Shown here in pieces: positions 1 through 5,474 of a stretch of DNA of 5,474 nt (position 1 is its first letter; each line of letters begins with the position of its first letter). The DNA is from JBDTNL01 sp039933785 (GTDB taxonomy: Bacteria > Acidobacteriota > Thermoanaerobaculia > Multivoradales > JAGPDF01), in assembly GCA_039933785.1 (NCBI GenBank), contig JBDTNL010000135.1, positions 1 to 5,474 of the forward strand, in the 5' to 3' direction. The position numbers and the translations under genes are program-made. The notes below the pieces were generated by a model. The model had not been told where the DNA came from and did not search any database. It saw nothing but the letters and a program-made list of their open reading frames with translations.

Positions 1-722
1 TTCACGTGCGTGACCGGCACCGGCGCGGAGAGTGCGAATGTCACCCGCAGGCGGTGCGCCGCCACTACGGCGCCGTCCTCGGGAAAATGAGACGTGGCGA
101 CGGGTGCGGCTGGACCGCCGCCGGTTTGCCACCCGGCGCCCGCGTCGAAGGTCACGTAGAACGCTGCGTCCAGCAGGTCGGGAGGCGGCAGAGGCAGTGG
201 CGGCAAGGGCAGGTCGTGATCCTGCAGCCAATCGTGGAGCAGAACCGCGGCGGCCACCGCCGCTACGACACCGAGGGCGACAGCCGCTGGATTCACGTGC
301 TCGAGGGTCGCCGTGACGTCGGAAACCGAGCCCGCTTTCACTTGCAGAAGCTGGTCACGTTCGTCGAGCCGCAGCACGTTGCCATCTTCATCGAGTCGGG
401 CAGGGAAATGCAGCCGGTACTTGCCCGGGGGCAGATTCATCACCGTCCACGCGGGATCCAGGGAGCGGAAGACCGTCGTCCATTGGGCTTTGCCGTCGGC
501 CCTCTTGCCGGTCTGGCGCGAGAGCTCGCTCGACAGTCCGCGCGGTCCCACGCGTTGGGCGCGGCGCGCACCATCGTCGGCGAACACGCGGAGCGAGATA
601 CCGCCGGTGCCGCCGGCCGCCGGTGCGGGGTGCGTGCCGACGGTGTGGACGGAGAAACAGCTGCTGAGCAGGAGGACGACGAGGGCGGCGGCGGTCGAAC
701 GGATCCAGTGGGGAACGTGCAT
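1..722 (-). CDS. putative outer-membrane lipoprotein, partial (C-terminus beyond left edge)
   Basis: Reading from an ATG at 722, 240 codons are open to the left edge with no stop. Residues 1-22 form a lipoprotein signal peptide: a short n-region with Arg8, a hydrophobic core AAALVVLLLS and the lipobox LSSC with Cys22 as the acylation site. Residue +2 is Phe, not Asp, which in a Gram-negative fits outer-membrane sorting. Residues about 41-143 look like a beta-sandwich domain of the carboxypeptidase-regulatory/prealbumin kind, with the typical turn LPPGKYRL (97-104) and a final strand after VKAGSVSDVT. A second hydrophobic stretch follows at about 146-162, then a Pro-rich linker (PLPPLPLPPP). 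A second domain starts near 187; its segment FPEDGAVV...LRVTFALSAPVP resembles bacterial Ig-like (SbsA/Big_5-type) repeats, a weak match by eye. The function is unknown; the domains suggest a surface or periplasmic structural or binding role. It is divergent from the RAM-domain gene. No good Shine-Dalgarno sequence precedes the ATG. Confidence 0.75.
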   Translation of the reverse strand, partial: MHVPHWIRSTAAALVVLLLSSCFSVHTVGTHPAPAAGGTGGISLRVFADDGARRAQRVGPRGLSSELSRQTGKRADGKAQWTTVFRSLDPAWTVMNLPPGKYRLHFPARLDEDGNVLRLDERDQLLQVKAGSVSDVTATLEHVNPAAVALGVVAAVAAAVLLHDWLQDHDLPLPPLPLPPPDLLDAAFYVTFDAGAGWQTGGGPAAPVATSHFPEDGAVVAAHRLRVTFALSAPVPVTHV

Positions 723-766
723 GAGGGGAAGTGTAATCTGATACCTTGCCGATTGATTAGAGGTTG

Positions 767-775
767 GGAAGGGGG
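767..775 (+). promoter_or_regulatory. ribosome binding site of the RAM-domain gene
   Basis: The purine run GGAAGGGGG ends 8 bases before the ATG at 784. It supports that ATG over the upstream TTG at 764 in another frame. The whole divergent gap (723-783) is only 61 bp, and I could not pick convincing -35/-10 pairs in it for either direction. Confidence 0.6.
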
Positions 776-783
776 CGACACGA

Positions 784-1065
784 ATGGTCAGCGCGGTGGT
801 CTTGCTTTCGATGGAACGCGATCGCATCAACGAGGTCGCTCAGGAATTGGTGGGGGTCGACGGCATCACTTCGGTGTATTCCGTGGCTGGGCAGTACGAC
901 CTGGTGGTCATGCTGCGGGTCGCCGACAACGAAGCCCTGGCCGATCTGGTGACCGGCCGCGTGCTCAAGCTGCGCGGCATCGTGCGCTCCGAGACCTTGA
1001 TCGCGTTTCGGGTGTTCTCGCGGTATGACCTGGACCGGATGTTTGCCGTCGGGATGGAAGGTTGA
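784..1065 (+). CDS. stand-alone Lrp/AsnC-type ligand-binding (RAM) domain protein
   Basis: The 93-residue product is a complete Lrp/AsnC effector-binding domain (the AsnC_trans_reg family) and nothing else; the N-terminal helix-turn-helix found in full Lrp/AsnC regulators (about 150 residues) is absent. Visible features are the first strand SAVVLLSM (3-10), a helix with DRINEVAQEL (13-22), the strand around ITSVYSV (28-34), the family signature GQYDLVVML (36-44), a second helix NEALADLV (49-56), and the last strand SETLIAFRVFS (69-79). Such domains form dimers and higher oligomers and bind amino acids or other small molecules at subunit interfaces. Without a DNA-binding part it may act as a sensor, or as a partner of full-length Lrp proteins; this is inference. 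A good ribosome binding site supports the ATG. It is divergent from the lipoprotein gene, and its stop lies 3 bases from the stop of convergent imuB. Confidence 0.88.
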   Translation: MVSAVVLLSMERDRINEVAQELVGVDGITSVYSVAGQYDLVVMLRVADNEALADLVTGRVLKLRGIVRSETLIAFRVFSRYDLDRMFAVGMEG

Positions 1066-1068
1066 CGT

Positions 1069-2730
1069 TCAGTCGTACACGCCGTCGGCAAACCACGACC
1101 CCGCGGTTCGATCTCGATAGATTCGATAGACGCCGCCTTCGGTGAGCTCCACGTCCCAATAGTCGCGCGCCACGGGCTGTTCGCTCCACCAACTCTCCTC
1201 TAGATTCCACGGGCCCGAGGCCACGCGCACCGTGCCTTCGATGCGCGGCCGGGCGGCGGCGCCCTGGCGCTTGCCGTGGTCATTCGCGGGAGCGCTTGAA
1301 GCGCTTGCAGCGATCGAATCGTGCGTCGCCGCGCTCGCGGCGTTTGCAGCGATAGCGCGGAGCGCGAGCGGACGCGCCGCCGGCTGAGAAAACGCCGAAG
1401 GTTCGAGCTCTTCCGGCAAAGTTCCAGCAGGCGCCTTGCCGTCCGTGATCACTTCGATTTCGATCGCCGGCCGCAGCACCCGCACCGCCAGCAGCCCGCG
1501 GCCGGGCCGGGGCTCGGGGCGCACGCGGGGCGGCGCCGGCGGATCGAAGTCGACCAGCGCAGCGCGTTCCGGGAGGTGGCCATCGACCACTTGCGGCGAG
1601 CCCACGCGCCCGGGGCCGAGGAGGGCGAACATCCGGGCGAGCAGGGTGGCCAGGCGGTCGGGAGAAAGATCGGCCGGGCCGAGCAACGACAGCTGCGACT
1701 CACGCGGGCGATCGGGATAGGCGATGAGGGTGAACCCCACCACCGCGCCGCCCGGTGGATTCGCTTCGAGATCCAGCCGCAGCAGGGTGAGTAGCGCCTT
1801 CACGTCGCGGGTTGGCGCGGGCAGCGCGATCGCTCGCGCGTGCAGGCCGTCGGGTTCGAGACGAAGCTCGAAGCCCAGCCGCGCGCAGCTCAGGGCGCGC
1901 GTTTCCAAGCGTTGCGTCAGCCGTTCGAGCGCGGCGCGGCTGGCGAACAGGAAGGGCTCGAGCGCCACCAGCGGCCATTCCATTTCCAGCCCCTCGCGAA
2001 AATCCGGCGGTGGCAGGCGCGGCACCAGCGGCTGCGGATCGAGGCCGCGCGCCGTCTGGTGCAGACGTTGGCCGAGAACGCCGAGCCGGCTGATGACTTC
2101 GTCCTTGGGCAGACGCGCAAGATCGCCCACCGAGCGAATGCCCCAGCGGGCCAGGGTCTCGGCGAGGTCGATCTCGGGTGCCAGACGCGCGAGCGGCAGA
2201 GGCGCGAGAAAGCGCGCCTCCTCGCCCGCCGGCACCACGGTGGGTGAGGAGGGCAGCGCGGCGGCGACCCGCGCCGCGAGCTTGCTCGAGGCGATGCCGA
2301 CTCCGCACGGCAAGTCGGTGCGCCCGGCGGCGAGTATCAGGGCATGGCCGAGATCGTGCTCCGCAGTAGCTCCCGGGAAATGCCGCTCGCAGCCGTTGAT
2401 CTCGAGCAGCACGACGCCCTCGCCGGCGTCTTCCACGCGCGGCGAAAACGTCTCGGCGGTTTCGAAGAGCGCCTCTTGCGCGGCGCGTTCACAGGCGGCA
2501 TCACGGCCGCGCGCCACCAGCCCGGGCAACAAGGCGCGAGCTTGCAGCAGCGTTACTCCCGGGCGCACACCGGCCCGGCGCGCGATCTTGGTCGCGGCAA
2601 TGACCCGCGCCGCGCTGCCGTTGCCGGCCAGGATCGCCACCGCTTCGCCGCGCAGTTCGGGCTCGCTCCGCAACCGCGCTGCCAAGGCAAACAGCGGCAC
2701 GGCGACGCACGCCAGGCGATCGATGGTCAC
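1069..2730 (-). CDS. imuB: ImuB, non-catalytic Y-family polymerase-like mutasome subunit
   Basis: The 553-residue protein is a DinB/UmuC-fold relative that acts as an adaptor in the ImuA-ImuB-DnaE2 translesion mutasome. Residues about 5-120 match the Y-family palm and fingers start, but the metal-binding residues are lost: aligned to DinB (HVDMDCFF), the segment CVAVPLFA (8-15) has Ala10 for the first Asp, and the SxDE site reads GEGV (103-106), with Gly105 and Val106 for Asp-Glu. A helix-hairpin-helix-like part follows (ETLARWGIRSVGDLARLP, 191-208) and a little-finger-like region (about 240-340). A beta-clamp-binding motif QLSLLG sits at 346-351. Residues about 440-495 are an Ala/Ser-rich linker, and the C-terminal ImuB module (about 496-553) is intact, with GPWNLEESWW, ARDYWDVEL and YRIYRD ending WFADGVYD. 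The start is GTG, overlapping the imuA stop as GTGA with no Shine-Dalgarno sequence, which implies translational coupling. No dnaE2 follows. Confidence 0.95.
   Translation of the reverse strand: MTIDRLACVAVPLFALAARLRSEPELRGEAVAILAGNGSAARVIAATKIARRAGVRPGVTLLQARALLPGLVARGRDAACERAAQEALFETAETFSPRVEDAGEGVVLLEINGCERHFPGATAEHDLGHALILAAGRTDLPCGVGIASSKLAARVAAALPSSPTVVPAGEEARFLAPLPLARLAPEIDLAETLARWGIRSVGDLARLPKDEVISRLGVLGQRLHQTARGLDPQPLVPRLPPPDFREGLEMEWPLVALEPFLFASRAALERLTQRLETRALSCARLGFELRLEPDGLHARAIALPAPTRDVKALLTLLRLDLEANPPGGAVVGFTLIAYPDRPRESQLSLLGPADLSPDRLATLLARMFALLGPGRVGSPQVVDGHLPERAALVDFDPPAPPRVRPEPRPGRGLLAVRVLRPAIEIEVITDGKAPAGTLPEELEPSAFSQPAARPLALRAIAANAASAATHDSIAASASSAPANDHGKRQGAAARPRIEGTVRVASGPWNLEESWWSEQPVARDYWDVELTEGGVYRIYRDRTAGSWFADGVYD
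1678..1695 (-). other. beta-clamp-binding motif QLSLLG within ImuB
   Basis: Codons 346-351 of imuB read QLSLLG, close to the bacterial clamp-binding consensus QL(S/D)LF. It lies in a linker-like segment (RPRESQLSLLGPADLSPD) after the little-finger-like region, the place where ImuB proteins typically carry this motif. It would recruit the mutasome to the DnaN sliding clamp. Confidence 0.75.
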
Positions 2731-3695
2731 AGATGGTTGCTTACGCTGGGATGGTTGTGGTTCGGAACCATAGCCCCGGGGAAGGGCTGGGCGAGTATCA
2801 GATGGTTGCTTACATTAAGGCGAGGGCTCGAAACCCGCTGAACCGGCGGAAACGCTTGCCGAGCACGACGACCTGAGGGTTGAGCGGAGTCGAAGCCCGG
2901 TCGAGCAGCCACCGCGGCCAAAATCTCCGCCGCAAAACTCCCCGGCACCCGCAAGGCAAGCTGCGCCTCGCGCGTCGTGGTCTGGTGGCTGAGCGGAGTC
3001 GAAGCCCGCGATTTCTCGATCGCCAAGTGCGCCGCCAGCGCCGCCAGCAGCCGGGGCTCGCCATCGGCGCCATTCCACAACACCCGCCGCACCCGCGCCC
3101 GCAGCACGGTCGCCGCCGCGGTGCCGCTCACGCGATAAGGCGCTGAGACGAACAACGCCGCTCCTTGTGCGGCTGCGGCCCGCTGCAAGCGCACCCACGA
3201 CGACTCACTCGAACGCCCGCCCGGCACCGGTGGGCAACCGAGATCGAGCACCACCAACGCGAAGCCGCTTTGAAGCGCCATCTCGGTCGCCGCCAGCGCA
3301 TCGCGCAACCGTTCCGGTCGGGCCCAGAGCAAACGCTCGAGCCGACATCCCGCATCGAGCGCCGCCTGCGGGTCGAGCCCATTGCCGAGATCGATCAGCG
3401 CCGTCGCTTCACCCGCCGTGGTCGCCGCGGCCAGCGCCGCCAGCACCATCCCGAACCGTCCGCTCGAACGTCCACCGATCAACTCGGTCAACGCACCGCG
3501 TTCGAGACCGCCACCCAGCAACCGATCGAGTTCCGCCAGCGAAGTGGGCAGCGGCGCCTCGCGATGCACCGCCTCGTCGGCGCGTACCAACTCCCGGCCC
3601 GAGCGCAATTGTTTGATCAGCGCCGCGGGAAGCGTGCTGCGGAATTGCGCGAAGGACGAGACTGCAGGCTCCGGCATCGACATCGGCATCAACAT
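2727..3695 (-). CDS. imuA: ImuA, RecA-like mutasome subunit with an unusual C-terminal tail
   Basis: Read from ATG 3695 the protein has 322 residues. The frame is open upstream to a TTG at 3770, but that TTG lies in a good -35 box and has no ribosome binding site, so I prefer the ATG; further ATGs follow at codons 3, 5 and 7. The core (about 50-225) is a RecA/SulA-type fold: SLAELDRLLGGGLERGALTE (52-71) leads into a P-loop position reading GGRSSGRF (74-81), in which the Walker lysine is Arg80 and the Ser/Thr is Phe81. The Walker B-like strand is LVVLDLG (147-153). ATP binding in the usual manner is therefore doubtful. ImuA binds ImuB and supports damage-induced mutagenesis with DnaE2. It is the first gene of a two-gene operon; its TGA overlaps the imuB GTG. 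The last ~57 residues (266-322) are encoded by repeat-rich DNA and resemble no ImuA sequence I know. Two VSNHL copies (294-299 region and the C-terminus) mark a direct repeat. Confidence 0.88.
   Translation of the reverse strand: MLMPMSMPEPAVSSFAQFRSTLPAALIKQLRSGRELVRADEAVHREAPLPTSLAELDRLLGGGLERGALTELIGGRSSGRFGMVLAALAAATTAGEATALIDLGNGLDPQAALDAGCRLERLLWARPERLRDALAATEMALQSGFALVVLDLGCPPVPGGRSSESSWVRLQRAAAAQGAALFVSAPYRVSGTAAATVLRARVRRVLWNGADGEPRLLAALAAHLAIEKSRASTPLSHQTTTREAQLALRVPGSFAAEILAAVAARPGFDSAQPSGRRARQAFPPVQRVSSPRLNVSNHLILAQPFPGAMVPNHNHPSVSNHL
2730..2744. repeat. 15-base direct repeat, copy next to the imuB start
   Basis: CAGATGGTTGCTTAC occurs here and again, unchanged, 69 bases to the right. 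This copy covers the last imuA codons (VSNHL, minus strand) and its first base is the first base of the imuB GTG. Confidence 0.85.
2799..2813. repeat. 15-base direct repeat, second copy
   Basis: This is the second exact copy of CAGATGGTTGCTTAC. The 69-base period is a multiple of three, so both copies encode VSNHL in ImuA. Between the copies lie 54 bases with a small palindrome TGGTTCGGAACCA (2758-2770) and a short stem AGCCC/GGGCT (2772-2788). Confidence 0.85.
2824..2898. repeat. imperfect inverted repeat (REP-like hairpin) inside the imuA 3' end
   Basis: The left arm at 2824-2844 pairs with the right arm at 2878-2898: about 16 base pairs with a few mismatches and two single-base bulges, around a 33-base loop. 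The right arm contains TGAGCGGAGTCGAAG, a sequence I recognise as a type of dispersed repeat arm in several bacterial lineages (recollection, not checked). The segment is translated as ImuA residues about 266-291. Confidence 0.6.
2881..2899. repeat. 19-base repeat TGAGCGGAGTCGAAGCCCG, copy 1
   Basis: This is an exact match to 2990-3008, and the match extends to 22 bases (from 2878) with one mismatch. It forms the right arm of the hairpin at 2824-2898. On the imuA strand it is translated as GFDSAQP. Confidence 0.85.
2990..3008. repeat. 19-base repeat TGAGCGGAGTCGAAGCCCG, copy 2
   Basis: This is the second exact copy, 109 bases to the right of the first. Because 109 is not a multiple of three it is read in a different frame of imuA and gives RASTPLS (ImuA residues 230-236). 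I see no matching inverted arm beside this copy. Confidence 0.85.
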
Positions 3696-3740
3696 TGACG
3701 GCACCCCGTCCCGGCGCGGAGTGCGACTCGCCGGGAGGAG

Positions 3741-3770
3741 ATGGTAAGGCGGAAATAAGGCGTAAGTCAA
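3741..3770 (-). promoter_or_regulatory. candidate sigma70-type promoter of imuAB
   Basis: On the minus strand TTGACT (3770-3765) matches five of six -35 bases, and TACCAT (3746-3741) matches four of six -10 bases, with an 18-base spacer. Transcription would start near 3734, giving a leader of about 40 bases before the ATG at 3695. An imperfect dyad GTAGTTTGACTTAC (3775-3762) overlaps the -35 box and could be an operator, but it is not a LexA box I can name. The 3696-3841 gap holds nothing else that I can support apart from the stem-loop at its right end. Confidence 0.4.
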
Positions 3771-3823
3771 ACTACTCTTGTGGTCGCGGGCGCGGCAATT
3801 CTACAAACCACTGATCCGAACAG

Positions 3824-3847
3824 GGGTGACCTCGGGGCTCGTCACCC
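3824..3847 (-). terminator. stem-loop over the sensor-kinase stop codon, possible terminator
   Basis: A perfect 7-bp stem, GGGTGAC/GTCACCC, encloses a 10-base loop and contains the kinase TGA (3844-3842). The stem is G+C-rich, but on the minus strand it is followed by CTGTTCGGATCAG with no U-run, so it is at best a weak intrinsic terminator or a 3'-end stabilising hairpin. Confidence 0.35.
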
Positions 3848-5474
3848 GGGGCAACTCACGGTATCGGTGCGTTGAGGCGGGTGCTTACTCTCTCCCAGGG
3901 TAAAGAAGAAGGTCGCACCGGAGCCCTCTACGCTTTCCGCCCAGACCCGGCCGCCATGGAGGTGGACAATGCGGTGGACGGTGGCCAAGCCGATGCCCAG
4001 CCCTGGAAAGTCTCTCTCGTTGTGCAGGCGTTGGAACGCGCAGAACAGCTCGCTCGATCGGGCAGAATCAAAGCCCGCTCCGTCGTCCCGGACAAAATAG
4101 GCGATCTGACCGTCACTCTGCGGGCTGGCGCCAAACTCAATATGGGCGATCGGCTGCCGGCCGGTGAACTTCCAGGCGTTGCCGAACAGGTTCCCGAGGG
4201 CGATGCGCAGTAACTCGTCGTCTCCCCGAACCTCCAGACCCTCGGCTATGGTGAATTCCACCGAACGAGCAGGCTGGCTCATTCGAAGCTCCGTGCCGAT
4301 CAGTTGGGCCAACGCGCTCAGATCCGTCCATTGTCGCTTCACCGCGGCTCTGGATAGCTGGCTCAGCTCCAAGAGCGCGCGAATAAGGGCATTCATCCGC
4401 TCCACGGAGCCGCGAATGCTCGCGATGGCCTGCGCGCTCGAATCATCTGCGCTCGCGATGGCGCCTTCGAGCAGGACGTCCGTGAACCCCATGATGCGAC
4501 GCAAGGGCGCCCGTAGGTCGTGCGACACGGCGGAGTTGAAGGTTTCGAGCTCGCGATTCGCAGCCTCGAGTTCGGCCGTGCGCTCCTGCACGCGCCGCGC
4601 GAGCTCATCCGAGCGTTCGCGCGATTCCTCCTCGGCTTGCTTGCGCTCGGCGATATTGCGGATGTTGCACTGGGCGACTTTCGCCTGATTGACGAAATAC
4701 ACATTGCTGACGAACTCGACGGGGATCAACTGGCGATCGCGTGTTTCGAGAGGCTGGTCCTCGTAGCGAACAAATCCAGTCTTTTGCAGCTCGATGAAGG
4801 CGCGCTTGGAGGCCTCTTTGTCGTGAATCGCTCCGAGCTCCCACAGTTCCTTCTCCAAGAAGTCTTCTTTGGTATAGCCCAGCATCTCGATCAGATAGGG
4901 GTTTACATCGATGATCCGGCCACTCTCGGCATCGAGAATGAGTATCCCGTCCCGGGCCGTTGCGAAGAGCCTCTGGTAGCGAGATTCCGACTGAGCCAGC
5001 GTCGCGGCGTCCGCAAACTGAGGGTCTATGCGGCCCTCGATCTCGCGCAGCTCGCGAGCCACCGCAGGAGCCAGACGCGACAGCTCGTGCTTCTGAATGT
5101 AGTCGTGGGCTCCGCTCTTCATGAGTGACACGGCCAGGTTGATGTCGATCTCGCCGGAGACGATCATGAACGGAATCCGAGGGCGCAGCTCAGTCGCCAA
5201 GATCAGGGCTGCTGGGGCGCTGAACTGCGGCATCGCGTGATCCGAAGTGATGACATCCCAGTCCGCACCGAGCAACGCCGAGCGCATGCCGGCCGCAGTG
5301 TCGACCACCAGATTGACCACTTCATAGCCGCCGAGGTTCAACGCGTGAACGATAAGGGCCGCGTCCTCCGTCGAATCATCGACCATCAAGACGCGCAATC
5401 GTCGCGGTGAGGACTGACCTTGGTCGTCGATCTGGGCGGGGAAGGGCCGGGTCGGAGCGGTGTTCGTGCCGTTG
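3842..5474 (-). CDS. hybrid sensor histidine kinase, REC-PAS-HisKA-HATPase, N-terminus beyond right edge
   Basis: The frame gives 543 residues before the stop and no stop up to the right edge. Numbering from a TTG at 5398: a receiver domain (1-about 120) has Asp7/Asp8, phospho-acceptor Asp53 (ITSDHAMP), Ser81 and Lys103. A PAS domain follows (about 137-250) with ATARDGILILDAESGRIIDVN, then a coiled coil (about 251-285). HisKA has the H-box FNSAVSHDLRAPLR with His293. HATPase has the N-box GNLFGNAWKF (Asn407), the G1 box DDGAGF and the G2 box GLGIGLA, ending GSGATFFFTL. The catalytic half resembles phytochrome-type kinases. All key residues are present, so autophosphorylation is expected; the receiver probably takes phosphate from another kinase or controls this one. 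No transmembrane segment is visible, suggesting a cytoplasmic protein. The TTG lacks a ribosome binding site, and an ATG at 5386 would cut into the receiver's first strand. The upstream in-frame residues (NGTNTAPTRPFPAQ...) read like an interdomain linker, so a longer protein is likely. The signal is unknown. Confidence 0.9.
   Translation of the reverse strand, partial: NGTNTAPTRPFPAQIDDQGQSSPRRLRVLMVDDSTEDAALIVHALNLGGYEVVNLVVDTAAGMRSALLGADWDVITSDHAMPQFSAPAALILATELRPRIPFMIVSGEIDINLAVSLMKSGAHDYIQKHELSRLAPAVARELREIEGRIDPQFADAATLAQSESRYQRLFATARDGILILDAESGRIIDVNPYLIEMLGYTKEDFLEKELWELGAIHDKEASKRAFIELQKTGFVRYEDQPLETRDRQLIPVEFVSNVYFVNQAKVAQCNIRNIAERKQAEEESRERSDELARRVQERTAELEAANRELETFNSAVSHDLRAPLRRIMGFTDVLLEGAIASADDSSAQAIASIRGSVERMNALIRALLELSQLSRAAVKRQWTDLSALAQLIGTELRMSQPARSVEFTIAEGLEVRGDDELLRIALGNLFGNAWKFTGRQPIAHIEFGASPQSDGQIAYFVRDDGAGFDSARSSELFCAFQRLHNERDFPGLGIGLATVHRIVHLHGGRVWAESVEGSGATFFFTLGESKHPPQRTDTVSCPG

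Noticed and set aside
6..1028. Long plus-strand open frame (340 codons) over the left region
   Set aside because: It is very rich in Arg, Gly and His, has no recognisable domain, covers the RAM-domain gene in another frame, and lies opposite a minus-strand frame with a clear lipobox signal peptide. It is a GC-rich shadow.
1291..1305. Palindrome AGCGCTTGAAGCGCT and the near-repeat GCG(C/T)TTGCAGCGAT at 1301-1314 and 1340-1353
   Set aside because: They lie in the Ala/Ser-rich linker of imuB, where biased codons easily produce such short symmetries; the 39-base period is in frame and fits a low-complexity expansion.
1724..2773. Plus-strand open frame of 349 codons antisense to imuB
   Set aside because: The Ser/Arg/Ala-rich composition is typical of the opposite strand of a GC-rich gene, and imuB on the minus strand is unmistakable.
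2730..3008. CRISPR-like array from the two repeat pairs
   Set aside because: There are only two copies of each repeat, they are unrelated to each other, sit inside a coding frame, and no cas gene is nearby.
3696..3770. TTG at 3770 as the imuA start
   Set aside because: It coincides with a TTGACT -35-like box, lacks a ribosome binding site, and would add 25 residues before a cluster of four ATG codons. It cannot be fully excluded.
3696..3841. Search for known LexA boxes upstream of imuA
   Set aside because: CTG(N7)CAG near 3811-3823 has the wrong spacing for the E. coli CTG(N10)CAG site. I found no GTTC(N7)GTTC (alphaproteobacterial) and no GAAC(N4)GTTC (Gram-positive) site.

Overview
The window is GC-rich and densely coded. 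It suggests a Gram-negative bacterium: there is a lipobox lipoprotein, an ImuA/ImuB mutagenesis cassette and a phytochrome-type sensor kinase. The style of the ImuA and ImuB proteins recalls Acidobacteriota or deltaproteobacterial relatives, but this is an impression and not a placement. I see no rRNA, tRNA, CRISPR array, transposase or phage gene.

Layout, left to right. (1) Positions 1-722, minus strand: the N-terminal part of a putative outer-membrane lipoprotein that runs off the left edge. (2) A 61-bp divergent gap. (3) Positions 784-1065, plus strand: a small stand-alone Lrp/AsnC-type ligand-binding (RAM) domain without a helix-turn-helix. (4) Only three bases further on, a convergent minus-strand operon begins: imuB (stop at 1069) preceded by imuA, joined by a 4-base GTGA stop/start overlap. 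(5) A 146-bp gap with a candidate promoter for imuAB and a stem-loop at the end of the upstream gene. (6) Positions 3842-5474, minus strand: a REC-PAS-HisKA-HATPase sensor kinase whose reading frame stays open to the right edge, so its true N-terminus is not in the window.

Function. ImuA and ImuB are accessory proteins of the damage-inducible translesion mutasome that works with the DnaE2 polymerase and the beta clamp. This ImuB has the hallmarks of the non-catalytic type: Y-family catalytic carboxylates are missing, a clamp-binding QLSLLG motif is present, and the conserved ImuB C-terminal module is intact. No dnaE2 follows imuB, because a convergent gene occupies that place, so the polymerase partner must be encoded elsewhere if it exists.

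The most unusual part is the 3' end of imuA (about 2730-3010). It carries two copies of a 19-base repeat read in different frames, one of them the arm of a long imperfect hairpin, and a separate 15-base direct repeat that flanks 54 bases and ends at the imuB start. Together these appear to have given ImuA an extra, low-conservation C-terminal tail. I found no clearly new multi-gene system here.
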